From: JABDMH01 sp965223165 | GTDB lineage: Bacteria; Bacteroidota; Bacteroidia; Chitinophagales; Saprospiraceae | Direction of reading: 5' to 3' | Assembly: GCA_965223165.1 (NCBI GenBank) | Contig: CBDCVQ010000011.1 | Location: forward strand, 1-64,000 | DNA length: 64,000 nucleotides | Shown here: piece after piece, positions 44,519 through 51,703 of the stretch | Layout: each line of letters begins with the position of its first letter | Position numbering within the stretch: position 1 is the first letter of the stretch | Program-made: the position numbers and the translations under genes | The notes under the pieces: generated by a model | What the model saw: only the letters and a program-made list of their open reading frames with translations | Told to the model about the DNA's origin: nothing | Databases searched by the model: none

Positions 44519-44612
44519 GACCCATACACTGCCCAACCCAAAAAGATTAGCGTCACTTAAAAAGGACGTGTATCTTTTCATCGACACCCCACCCCAGATC
44601 CATCCAAACTTA

Positions 44613-46274
44613 TCACCTGTAAGAAATTAGTCCATCAACGGACTTTCGTCCCTTCCTGTCCACCATTTGCAAATAAAATATGCCGGAATGAGGAAGTTTG
44701 AAGTTGATATTCTTCAGTACAGTTTCTTTGTATAGTACTTTGCCATTGACAGCTATCAACTGAACATACCAAGGGCCATGCCCTTGCTTTTGGAGCCTGT
44801 ATTCATTGTCACTTACGCGTGTAAGCACATAACTTAAGCCTCTAGGCCCATGCTCACTGGTGGAAGTCAACAGACATTGATCCAGATTGGGGTTTAGCTC
44901 AATCGGAGCTCCCGACGTCAGGTCAATATTTCGAAAACCAGGGAAATCCGCCGGATAGTGGTAGGCACGAAAAATCCAATTATCGGAGGTCTCAAATCCT
45001 TGTCGTAGCGCAATGTCGCCAGCCAGGGGTACAATGTACTGCCAAACGCGATCGCCAAATGCATTTATTTCAAAAATCCTTCCAGCCGTTCCATCATTTA
45101 TCAGGATATGGCCCTGATCTAGTCGCTGTGCATTGGAAAGATAAGGTGCATAAAATCTCTGAGACGCTGCCTCACCATATACAATCTGCGCATGTGACGG
45201 GCCAAAGGAACCGTCCGCCTGGATTTGGAACGCCTCTCCATGGCGAGGAAGTTGAAGAATTTCAACAGTTGAGTAGTTCTCACCAAACCTTCCGTTGCCA
45301 TTGTTGAAGAGCATGATATCGCCCGCATTTTCCAAACCACTTTTGATCCACTGCGCTCCATGCTGTCCAAACAGTTTTTGATCACTTGCAGGTGCCCGTT
45401 GATAGGCACTGGCATTGCCCCATCGATACAGGATATCCCCTCCCCTACCATACCTTCCACCAGAATGTCCAGCTGCTTCTTCGATGGTCGTGCTGTGGTC
45501 CAGTATCCAGATCTCATCAGAATTTCTCACACTCAATAATATCTGGTCAAGCTCAGGATGATAATCAATGCTGTTGAAGTGATTCCAGTCTCGTGTTGAA
45601 TTGGAATTTGAACTAAACAACTGTGGCAAATTGATGTCAAACAACTCGGGATGGTCAGCTACAATTCCAAAATTTTGCTTCTCCTCATCAAAGTCCTGGA
45701 TATAATGATCTCTGATATTCCACTCCCAGACCACCTCGGCAGAGTTGGGATAAATGGGTTTTATCTCCAGAATATTTTCGGACCACATAAAGCCCTCCTC
45801 AGCAATCTCCGTAGGATCGCGACCCAGCTCGATAAGATCGTCGGCGTATACCAGTTTCCAAGTAAGGACTAGAAGATTCCCATTGGGCATGGACACCGCA
45901 TCATGATGTGAAATTTGTTGATCGCTGTTTATCTCAAACTGCCATATGGTATTATTATCCCAGTCCACTAACTCAAGTCCTCCCGCGTTGCTAGCTGAGG
46001 TAAAGGGACCCACCGGGATCGACTTGTAGGTGCGGAGCATCCGTCCATCGTCCAATAAATAAGCGGAGAGTCCAGGCCGAGTGCCTCGCTCCCACGAGTT
46101 GACCAGACGTCCGCATGCATCAATGAGATAAGCCCGGGTGCCGGAGAAAGGGCTGAAAAATGTGTAGCCGGACACAGATTGTGCTGAGATATGCGTGACA
46201 CCCAAAGTATTCTGCGCCACAAGAGGATAGCTGATAAACATCAATAAAATGATGCACCTTATGCTCTGATACAT
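44613..46274 (-). CDS. Arylsulfotransferase-family protein with T9SS sorting domain
   Basis: This is an exported protein of 553 residues. The signal is MYQSIRCIILLMFISYPLVAQ. The main part is a beta-propeller of the arylsulfate sulfotransferase family: ISHHDAVSMPNGNLLVLTW, NSAEVVWEWNIRDHYIQDFD, DWNHFNSIDYHPELDQILLS, GQHGAQWIKSG and DIMLFNNGNGRFGENYST. The His residues in HHDAV, DWNHFN and GQHGA are the expected active-site positions. The last 80 residues (YVQLIAVNGKVLYKETVLK and GIFYLQMVDRKGRK) form a type IX secretion C-terminal domain, so the protein should reach the surface. It may move sulfate between phenolic compounds. It is in keeping with the sulfatase genes nearby. Confidence 0.85.
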   Translation of the reverse strand: MYQSIRCIILLMFISYPLVAQNTLGVTHISAQSVSGYTFFSPFSGTRAYLIDACGRLVNSWERGTRPGLSAYLLDDGRMLRTYKSIPVGPFTSASNAGGLELVDWDNNTIWQFEINSDQQISHHDAVSMPNGNLLVLTWKLVYADDLIELGRDPTEIAEEGFMWSENILEIKPIYPNSAEVVWEWNIRDHYIQDFDEEKQNFGIVADHPELFDINLPQLFSSNSNSTRDWNHFNSIDYHPELDQILLSVRNSDEIWILDHSTTIEEAAGHSGGRYGRGGDILYRWGNASAYQRAPASDQKLFGQHGAQWIKSGLENAGDIMLFNNGNGRFGENYSTVEILQLPRHGEAFQIQADGSFGPSHAQIVYGEAASQRFYAPYLSNAQRLDQGHILINDGTAGRIFEINAFGDRVWQYIVPLAGDIALRQGFETSDNWIFRAYHYPADFPGFRNIDLTSGAPIELNPNLDQCLLTSTSEHGPRGLSYVLTRVSDNEYRLQKQGHGPWYVQLIAVNGKVLYKETVLKNINFKLPHSGIFYLQMVDRKGRKSVDGLISYR

Positions 46275-46965
46275 TGATGTGAAGATACCAGCATTCTACT
46301 TATGTCCAGGCCAGAAGGTGGACGGTAGACATCGCCGAAGTAAGTCACAATCCTAGCTATGGACCGGATAACCAAGGGTAGATATTGAGCTGCTAACTCC
46401 TTGCGGCACAGATCACTCCATTACCTGAGATCACCTTGTCAGCGTCAGATCTAGTAGAGTTTCGCATTAGATATGTTGAATCAATTCTAATAGGATTTTG
46501 TTCGCAGTCTACAAGCAGCCATTCCCCGCGCTCAAGGGATATCCCATCGCAATACAGGTCATTCCGGATGAGCATGCATTCATGCGCAGTGTGAAATATC
46601 GTATTACTATTCGCGACTGATCACAGATGAAAGAAGAGATCTTGGGGTCGCCTCCCCCATCCGTATTTATCCACCGTCAGGAGGTTGTTCAGTCATATAT
46701 CGTTGATTACGTCTCTGTGTGAGGATAGGACATAGATGAAGTACTACAGGAGGTCTGAAGACGCTCCCTTAGTAATTGTGTATTTTGCTCTCCCCAAGAG
46801 ATTCACATCAATCCCAGAGGGCCTCAAAAGTTGATCCGAAGAGTAACCTGCCGCTACTCAGGCTCTCAATCATTCGTTCCTCCAGTTTGATTCATAGGAC
46901 CTAGACGGTAGCACGGTGCGTCTAGCTGGATCAAAGGTTAATATCAACTCTACAAATTTGTACAG
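46275..46965. other. Intergenic stretch with a repeat-interrupted reading frame
   Basis: About 690 bases contain the short copy B of the dispersed element. A minus-strand frame of 60 codons at 46393-46575 begins MLIRNDLYCDGISLERGEWL and ends SDADKVISGNGVICAARS; its middle 19 codons are repeat-derived. It may be the remnant of a broken gene. The rest holds no recognised gene, and the promoter of the next gene should lie near its right end. Confidence 0.35.
46451..46507. mobile_element. Dispersed palindromic element, copy B (left part only)
   Basis: 57 bases match the left end of the elements at 28.8 and 61.9 kb, starting CTAGTAGAGTTTCGCATTAG and ending TTCGCAG. There is one inserted base relative to the other copies. 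The right half is missing. It lies inside a short minus-strand reading frame without breaking it, since 57 is divisible by three. Confidence 0.85.
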
Positions 46966-48378
46966 ATGCTTTTTAATAAGACGTTTCAGAAGACTCTGAA
47001 GAAATTATTTATTGCCACAATTCTGCTCTTTGGTCTTTCAGTCCTACAGCGTGCCTTGGGTCTTGGTGGATATAGTCGGCATGACCCAGCCTGGGAAATA
47101 TTGCTGCTTGCTCTCACAAATCTCATTCCCATCTGCATATTCTGGTGGGCAGTCGCAACTCTGACCGGGGAGTCAAAAGGAAGTTTGATCGCATTTCTGG
47201 TGGTGTTATCAGGCCAAATATACTCCACAACATTGTCGATCTCACAGGGATATAGCTCAGAGTTAGCGGAACAGATATTTTGGCGACTTTGGATTCTAGG
47301 ATTCTGCGCCTATGGGCTGTTTGGCATGATCCACTTCGGTCACCGCAGAGGTTTGTACATGATGATCGCATACCTGGTGTTAACTGGAGTGACCATCAAA
47401 CTTGGTGCCTGGGAGTACGATAAAATGATGAACTGGTTTCTTGCTTTTGCAGACTTGGAGGACCTGTTTGTAGTTCGAGTTCCTCTTTCTGAAAGCAGTT
47501 ATAGACCGATAAACCTCTTTCGCCTCTTCATTATTCAATTAGACTTAATATTATCCGTGTCAGTGTTTTGGTGGGTTTTTACACAAATAAAATACCGATC
47601 TCAGTTGGATTTGACCATGCGAAAGGTTTCCATATTACCAAAATTGGACCGCCTTCCCTTCTCAATAATTTATTGGACTTTTCGCATTGCCCTGCTGGCA
47701 GCGGTACTAGGCACCGCTCAAAGGATAGTTCGGGCAGAAGGAACTTCTGTATCTTTAATTTGCCAGGTGGCCTGTTTCATCCTGGGCATCTATGTGATCG
47801 GCTCGATCTATCGCAATTTTTTGACGGCCTATTTGGTTGGCAGAGGACATTATCCAAGGTGGGTGTACTTGGGTTTACAACTGCCGGTTCTTCATATACT
47901 TGTCTGGATCTATGTTGTAAGTAGACCCGCGATGTCTCCCCCGGCTTCATTGCCACCGGATCATCAGTCGGTAAGATTGCCTGGCGTTGCGGAAATCCAG
48001 AAAAAATTTGTGCACGACGGTAGGAATGCGGCGCTCAAATTCCTCTTAATATTTTTGATCGTGATCCTAAGTGCCCTCTCTCTGTTAGATGGAGGTTCTG
48101 CCCTCTCTCCCTTTGGACAAATGTCATGGCTGACTGGTCTCATTGCAGCAGCGGTTGCCATTGTGCTAACCATTCTGTACTTCCACCATGAGAATACACT
48201 CTTTTTTCTCTTTGGTCTTCAGGGCCTTTCCATCGTGATTGTTTTGGTTTTTACACCAGCGGAGCCATCGGTGAGGCTCCTTGCCAATCTACTCAATATG
48301 GTGGTTCTATATTCTCTGTTTCACTTTGACCGAATGACATTTGTCGAGGACCACAGAGTCAAAATCGAGCATACATAA
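46966..48378 (+). CDS. Polytopic membrane protein of unknown function
   Basis: This is a 470-residue membrane protein with about ten hydrophobic segments, for example LFIATILLFGLSVLQ, ILLLALTNLIPICIFWWAVA, SIIYWTFRIALLAAVLG, LLIFLIVILSALSLL and LTGLIAAAVAIVLTILYF. The soluble parts are short and basic (YRSQLDLTMRKVSILPKLDR and LPGVAEIQKKFVHDGRNAAL). I do not recognise a family, and there is no transporter or kinase signature. It stands alone between the arylsulfotransferase and slipin regions. Composition is more AT-rich than many neighbours. Confidence 0.6.
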   Translation: MLFNKTFQKTLKKLFIATILLFGLSVLQRALGLGGYSRHDPAWEILLLALTNLIPICIFWWAVATLTGESKGSLIAFLVVLSGQIYSTTLSISQGYSSELAEQIFWRLWILGFCAYGLFGMIHFGHRRGLYMMIAYLVLTGVTIKLGAWEYDKMMNWFLAFADLEDLFVVRVPLSESSYRPINLFRLFIIQLDLILSVSVFWWVFTQIKYRSQLDLTMRKVSILPKLDRLPFSIIYWTFRIALLAAVLGTAQRIVRAEGTSVSLICQVACFILGIYVIGSIYRNFLTAYLVGRGHYPRWVYLGLQLPVLHILVWIYVVSRPAMSPPASLPPDHQSVRLPGVAEIQKKFVHDGRNAALKFLLIFLIVILSALSLLDGGSALSPFGQMSWLTGLIAAAVAIVLTILYFHHENTLFFLFGLQGLSIVIVLVFTPAEPSVRLLANLLNMVVLYSLFHFDRMTFVEDHRVKIEHT

Positions 48379-48443
48379 GCGTAGTATCCAAGGTTTGGGT
48401 CAAATATTAAAGTGGGAGACACCAGTATAGTGCCTCCCTCTCA

Positions 48444-49541
48444 TCACTTGGCCACGACCAGCTCGCGGAGTTGGTCCATGACTTGACTGCCCCCATTGAC
48501 GGTGATCTCACCGATCTTTTCGGCAATTTTCTCCATGTACTCCATCTCCTTGAGTTTGAGCAACATCGCGTTTTGCTCCATCAGCTTAGCGGTGTTTAGC
48601 AAACTTCGAGTGCTGGCGGTCTCCTCCTGCCGCATGATGGTATTGGCCTGCGCTTTCTTCTGAGCGATCAATACCTGGTTCATGATATCCTTGACGTCAC
48701 CCGGCAGGATGATGTCTTTGATACCACCAGAGATCAATTTTACGCCCAACTTAGCCGCAGGTTCTGCCATCGCTTGCAAAATATAGGGACCTACCGCCTG
48801 CTTATTGGCTAGCAATTGGTCCAGCGTCATGCCGCCCACGTACTCACGCAATACCAACTGGATGCCCTCGTACAATTGCTCGGCAAAACTCTTGGTCTCA
48901 ACCATGGCCAGCTGGATATCCAAGACCTGGTACTGCGCGCTGAAATTCAGACGGATCCCAGCCTTGTCCTTGGTCAGAATCTCCTGACCGCTCACGGGCA
49001 TGCTTTGGACCCGGGTGTCAACAGTTTTGACAGCTACCACTTTCTCGGTTTTCCAGAAGTAGTAAGCTCCGGGATCCAACATCCTGACAAAATCTCCATC
49101 GACAAACAGCAATCCCTTCTGTCCGGCTTCCACCGGAAAGATCTTCAGTCGCTGCAATACCGGTGCCTTCATCAGGATTTGCTTCGGGATCTCAGGGGGT
49201 ACCTCCACCTCGTTCAAGTTGACCTTCCTGACCTCGTAGATACTGCCCATATCCCAGTATGCCACTTTGCCAGGTTCCAATACCCTGGTAAAGATCCCTT
49301 CACGCATCTCCAACCCGAGCTCATGATCAGCAATCTCAGCTATCGACAAGAGCTTTCTCAGTAGATAATCTTCGATCATCAGATCCAGCTCCGGAGTGAC
49401 TGCCACTGGTTGAGTGATATTGTAGTACCGAACCTCGCGGTTGAACCTAATCCAATATGCTCCTTCAGTCAGCACCTCCATCAGTCTTCCTCTCCTCAGG
49501 ACCAAGGCCACTTGAGGAGCCATAACTTTGATGCGTTTCAT
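48444..49541 (-). CDS. Slipin-family (SPFH/band 7) protein
   Basis: This is a protein of 365 residues with the SPFH/band 7 fold. The N-terminus is MKRIKVMAPQVALVLRRGRL, without a clear membrane helix. The core has KVAYWDMGSIYEVRKVNLNE, KGLLFVDGDFVRMLDPGAYYFW, VVAVKTVDTRVQSMPVSGQE, ILTKDKAGIRLNFSAQYQVLD and YVGGMTLDQLLANK. A long C-terminal helix (AQKKAQANTIMRQEETASTR) should drive ring-like oligomers. Slipin genes occur in some bacterial RNA-repair operons with RtcB or Ro60 (from memory). Here it is the last gene of a unit with a TPR protein and four tRNA-like sequences. I use the start at 49541; a Met eleven codons upstream is possible. Confidence 0.85.
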   Translation of the reverse strand: MKRIKVMAPQVALVLRRGRLMEVLTEGAYWIRFNREVRYYNITQPVAVTPELDLMIEDYLLRKLLSIAEIADHELGLEMREGIFTRVLEPGKVAYWDMGSIYEVRKVNLNEVEVPPEIPKQILMKAPVLQRLKIFPVEAGQKGLLFVDGDFVRMLDPGAYYFWKTEKVVAVKTVDTRVQSMPVSGQEILTKDKAGIRLNFSAQYQVLDIQLAMVETKSFAEQLYEGIQLVLREYVGGMTLDQLLANKQAVGPYILQAMAEPAAKLGVKLISGGIKDIILPGDVKDIMNQVLIAQKKAQANTIMRQEETASTRSLLNTAKLMEQNAMLLKLKEMEYMEKIAEKIGEITVNGGSQVMDQLRELVVAK

Positions 49542-49860
49542 AGTACATGTATTTAGATGATTTAATGTTTTCAAAAAAAGGAATGCATTTCCATGTCTTC
49601 ATCTGCGGCAAACGGACAGGTCATTAAGCCCAATCGCGCCGATCTCTTCCTCGCCGTTGTATCTGCCGGCCCGGGTTTTGGGGATGTTGGCCGTCAATAT
49701 TCTTTGCCTACTGGGACCTTAGCGTCTTGGCGGTATCCTGACCTATACAGAGTTTGCCTCAGATTCTTCCACCTTCGATTTATCTTCTGATAAATGTCCG
49801 GCAGAAGGCGAATCCATAGATGTGCACTCCAGTCTGGTGACAGATTTAGGAGATGTCGCT
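49542..49860 (-). other. Leader region before slipin
   Basis: About 320 bases lie between the last permuted tRNA-like and the slipin start. A minus-strand frame of 24 codons (49743-49817, MDSPSAGHLSEDKSKVEESE to a TAG) is preceded by GGAG nine bases before its ATG; it is weakly supported. No terminator was seen, so read-through into slipin is plausible. A short GGAG-CGACAT-CTCC hairpin follows directly after permuted unit B. Confidence 0.35.
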
Positions 49861-49866
49861 CCATCC

Positions 49867-49947
49867 CTAGATCCTCAATCTAGTGCTCTACCAACTGAGC
49901 TACATTCCCATCCGGGAATGGCGGGACTCGAACCCGCGACCCCTAAA
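49867..49947 (-). ncRNA. Circularly permuted tRNA-like sequence B
   Basis: In transcript order the 3' tRNA half comes first. Elements are TTTAG (49947-49943, anticodon 3' strand), variable GGGTC, T-arm GCGGG/CCCGC around TTCGAGT (49937-49921), acceptor CATTCCC (49920-49914), linker GGAT, acceptor GGGAATG (49909-49903), TA, D-arm GCTC/GAGC (49900-49885) and CTAGA (49883-49879). Both reversed pairings work: GGGAATG pairs with CATTCCC in all seven positions, and CTAGA with TTTAG in five (one G-U). The 5' half also continues into its own hairpin CTAGA-TTGAGGA-TCTAG, so the anticodon cannot be assigned. The normal-order reading fails, because the acceptor strands would not match. Confidence 0.7.
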
Positions 49948-49950
49948 GGG

Positions 49951-50025
49951 GCGAGTGTTCTAACCACTGAACTAACCAAAATAGGATTCTGGTGTGGGAG
50001 TCGAACCCACGGCCTCTCGCGTGAC
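49951..50025 (-). ncRNA. Circularly permuted tRNA-Asp(GUC)-like sequence A
   Basis: In transcript order the 3' half comes first: loop GTCAC (50025-50021), GCGAG, variable AGGCC, T-arm GTGGG/CCCAC around TTCGACT (50010-49994) and acceptor ACCAGAA (49993-49987). A five-base linker TCCTA follows. Then the 5' half begins: acceptor TTTTGGT (49981-49975), TA, D-arm GTTC/GAAC around AGTGGTTA (49972-49957), A, CTCGC (49955-49951). TTTTGGT pairs with ACCAGAA in seven positions (one G-U) and CTCGC with GCGAG in five. Rejoined in normal order it would be a standard 73-base tRNA with GUC in its loop. Its ends lie in the anticodon loop, so it mimics a tRNA cut there. Unit B follows after three bases. Confidence 0.75.
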
Positions 50026-50216
50026 GAAAGTTGTCCTCGATAGTTATCAAGCATATCACACCCTACCGGATGACACTGCCGAGCCGTACAGAGACTCAGG
50101 CTTCAGATAATATGTCGGATCAAATTCCTCTTTTGCACTAAGTGCTATCTTTTACAAATATTTTCAAACATTCGATGATTGCTGCTTCCAGCCATTCTTA
50201 TGCAATTCAATCAGTA

Positions 50217-50289
50217 GGGTGACTTCGGGACTCGAACCCTGCTCTCCTCCTCCACATGGAGGTGTTTTACCTGGTAAACTAAAGCCACC
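50217..50289 (-). tRNA. tRNA-His(GUG)-like gene with a defective T-stem
   Basis: The minus strand folds as a tRNA in normal order. There is an extra G opposite C73 (the G-1:C73 hallmark of tRNA-His), acceptor GTGGCTT/AAGTCAC, D-arm GTTT/AAAC, anticodon arm CCTCC-ATGTGGA-GGAGG with GTG, and the T-loop TTCGAGT. The T-stem should be five pairs, but its 3' strand reads CCCG with one base missing (CCCTG expected against CAGGG). Only three good pairs are left. It lies 26 bases after the TPR gene stop. It is either a decayed tRNA or a tRNA-like regulator; no CCA is encoded. Confidence 0.65.
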
Positions 50290-50315
50290 GTCGAGCCAAA
50301 TCTCCGGGCCACCTA

Positions 50316-50831
50316 CTAGGCGAGCTGCTTCTTCCGCATTGATTTGGCCACTTTGACCTTGCGCTTGATCCTGCACAAGCCTTGATCGATCTCCTCGATC
50401 GTCGTTCGATCAATACTCAGCAGCCGGGCTTTCTTCAATATTGCCCGAGCTTTCCGCAGTTGACCCTGACATTCATAGATGAGGGACTCATTCAGAAATA
50501 ATATGCTCACGTTCATCCCCTTGACTCTCAGTCCGGCTCTGACAAGGATGAGCGCCGCATCATAGTCCCCTTGCCAGATCTTTAACAGACTATAGTACTT
50601 GTAGACGTCCGGAAAAGACGGATCGCTGTACAAAGCCCTGCGAAAGCAGTGCGCCGCTATGGCGTAGTCCTTCAATTCGTACATGTGGACCCGCCCCAGC
50701 AGGCAGTGGGACTGGACGTGCTCATCATCATAGCTCAATGCGTAGTTGAGATTTTCAACGGCATCCTCTAGGCAATATGGAAAGTGATCCCTCGCCTTCA
50801 GGTAGTACTGATCGGCAAGCGTTAATTCCAT
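50316..50831 (-). CDS. TPR protein linked to tRNA-like genes
   Basis: This is a cytoplasmic protein of 171 residues. It starts MELTLADQYYLKARDHFPY and has TPR-type helix pairs: LEDAVENLNYALSYDDEHVQ, LKDYAIAAHCFRRALYSDPS and LRKARAILKKARLLSID. The last 20 residues are very basic (RRIKRKVKVAKSMRKKQL-like ending), which could bind RNA. I recall similar MELTL-type TPR proteins in Bacteroidota, sometimes near slipin genes. It lies between a tRNA-Asp-like and a tRNA-His-like gene on the same strand and upstream of the permuted pair and slipin, so a role in handling those RNAs is likely but inferred. I use the ATG at 50831; the upstream in-frame extension is leader. Confidence 0.75.
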   Translation of the reverse strand: MELTLADQYYLKARDHFPYCLEDAVENLNYALSYDDEHVQSHCLLGRVHMYELKDYAIAAHCFRRALYSDPSFPDVYKYYSLLKIWQGDYDAALILVRAGLRVKGMNVSILFLNESLIYECQGQLRKARAILKKARLLSIDRTTIEEIDQGLCRIKRKVKVAKSMRKKQLA

Positions 50832-50965
50832 AATACATCCAATTTTGTCAATGAAAAAATAGATCGGAGATGAGCCTTTGTCCATCTCTTTTAATAAACT
50901 TGTCTTCCAGAATGTCCCATCTGGGCCTAAGTATTATCTCTCGCCAAAATCCATGTGCCATAATG

Positions 50966-51038
50966 CAGTGCCGACGAGATTCGAACCCGCATCTCCCCGA
51001 TAGACAGTCGGGCGCTCTCACCGTTGAGCTACGACACT
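50966..51038 (-). tRNA. tRNA-Asp(GUC)-like gene
   Basis: The minus strand folds into a complete 73-base tRNA in normal order. Acceptor AGTGTCG pairs with CGGCACT. D-arm is GCTC/GAGC with loop AACGGTGA, anticodon arm CCCGA-CTGTCTA-TCGGG, variable GAGAT, T-arm GCGGG/CTCGT around TTCGAAT, discriminator G73. The anticodon reads GUC (Asp), and G73 also fits Asp. Odd points are U at position 37, where nearly all tRNAs have a purine, and an A1-U72 first pair. No CCA is encoded. It is first in the slipin unit, 134 bases upstream of the TPR gene, so I suspect a tRNA-like regulator rather than a housekeeping tRNA. Confidence 0.7.
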
Positions 51039-51052
51039 TAAAAAACCGCAAC

Positions 51053-51082
51053 AAAAAAGCACCTCCCGTCGCCAGGAGATGC
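51053..51082 (-). terminator. Terminator/attenuator upstream of the tRNA-Asp-like gene
   Basis: On the minus strand GCATCTCC-TGGCGACG-GGAGGTGC forms an eight-pair stem (one G-U) directly followed by TTTTTT. It lies just 14 bases before the tRNA-like gene. It would end transcription from the promoter near 51.26 kb unless read through, so it could be an attenuator of the slipin unit. Confidence 0.8.
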
Positions 51083-51253
51083 CCATCAGAGTCACAGTGA
51101 GAACCTCTCTCTAACTCATGACTGGCATTTCTCTCCAGCGTAATAAACTTTTTCCCCCTTCCTCTTCGACCCCCGTCCTGTGATCGAATAAGTGGCAAAT
51201 GCACTCTGTCCCTTTCTCGCAAAATATCGTCATAACACTTCTTATTTCGCCGC

Positions 51254-51286
51254 CAAAGGTATACTAACCTCCTTCAGTTTTCCAAA
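51254..51286 (-). promoter_or_regulatory. Bacteroidota-type promoter for the slipin/tRNA-like unit
   Basis: On the minus strand TTTG (51286-51283) and TACCTTTG (51261-51254) are separated by 21 bases, matching the -33 TTTG and -7 TAnnTTTG pattern of Bacteroidota. Transcription would start near 51247. A weaker second pair (TTTTG near 51220 and TGCATTTG at 51203-51196) lies further downstream. Confidence 0.55.
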
Positions 51287-51460
51287 TATTTTTCCGATCT
51301 ATTTACTTGACTATCCGTACAATATGCTTGTTTTTAGACATAAAAATTCCCCTCTCGCAGAGCGAAATTCATTATGATTTTTCAATTGATTGTTTATCAA
51401 TTGTTTGCTTCCAACTAGCACCTGCACCTGGCTTCAAATCAGTCGATCACTTTTTTCAAA

Positions 51461-51500
51461 AAAAAATCAAAAAAAAAGCGTCCAACTTGTATCGGACGCT
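51461..51500 (-). terminator. Rho-independent terminator after the aldolase or small RNA
   Basis: On the minus strand AGCGTCC (from 51500), a ten-base loop, then GGACGCT, followed by nine T and a further T-rich run. This is a strong canonical terminator for leftward transcription. Confidence 0.88.
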
Positions 51501-51642
51501 CCTGATTGATTTACTGCGATCGCCATCTACATCACGGCCATGACAGTCCAATAGGAGCGACCCGAGCTCGTAGCTGCTCAAAATCCCGGCAGTCGGGTTG
51601 CCAATTTGTATGATACTTTCTACTTATCATATAAGAAATTTT
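51475..51642 (-). ncRNA. Putative small structured RNA
   Basis: A perfect -7 box TACATTTG (51655-51648, minus strand) would start a transcript of about 170 bases ending at the strong terminator at 51461-51500. The transcript has GC-rich stems, for example CCCGACTGCCGGG-like and GAGCAGCTACGAGCTC. The word CGCTCC (51559-51554) can pair with GGAGCG (51502-51497), which overlaps the terminator stem, so the two structures exclude each other. It could instead be the 3' end of the aldolase transcript. Confidence 0.4.
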
Positions 51643-51703
51643 GTCTGCAAATGTAATCTATTTTCTTGGCACACATGCTTGCAGCACCCGAAAAATCGAT
51701 TCA

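Noticed and set aside
49867..49909. A normal tRNA-Leu(GAG) from the CTAGA-TTGAGGA-TCTAG arm
   Set aside because: There is no T-arm after it, and Leu tRNAs need a long variable arm; the 5' half fits permuted unit B instead.
49867..49978. A normal-order tRNA made of the TTTTGGT half and the CATTCCC half
   Set aside because: The acceptor strands share no pairs and the anticodon region is four bases short, whereas the permuted reading pairs completely.
49822..50043. Plus-strand reading frame with GLEPATP and SRTHGLS phrases
   Set aside because: These phrases are the usual translation of T-arm sequences read on the wrong strand; the frame is a shadow of the tRNA-like sequences.
50870..51100. Plus-strand reading frame with RRDSNPHLPDRQSGALT
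   Set aside because: It is the reverse strand of the tRNA-Asp-like gene, a well-known type of false protein.
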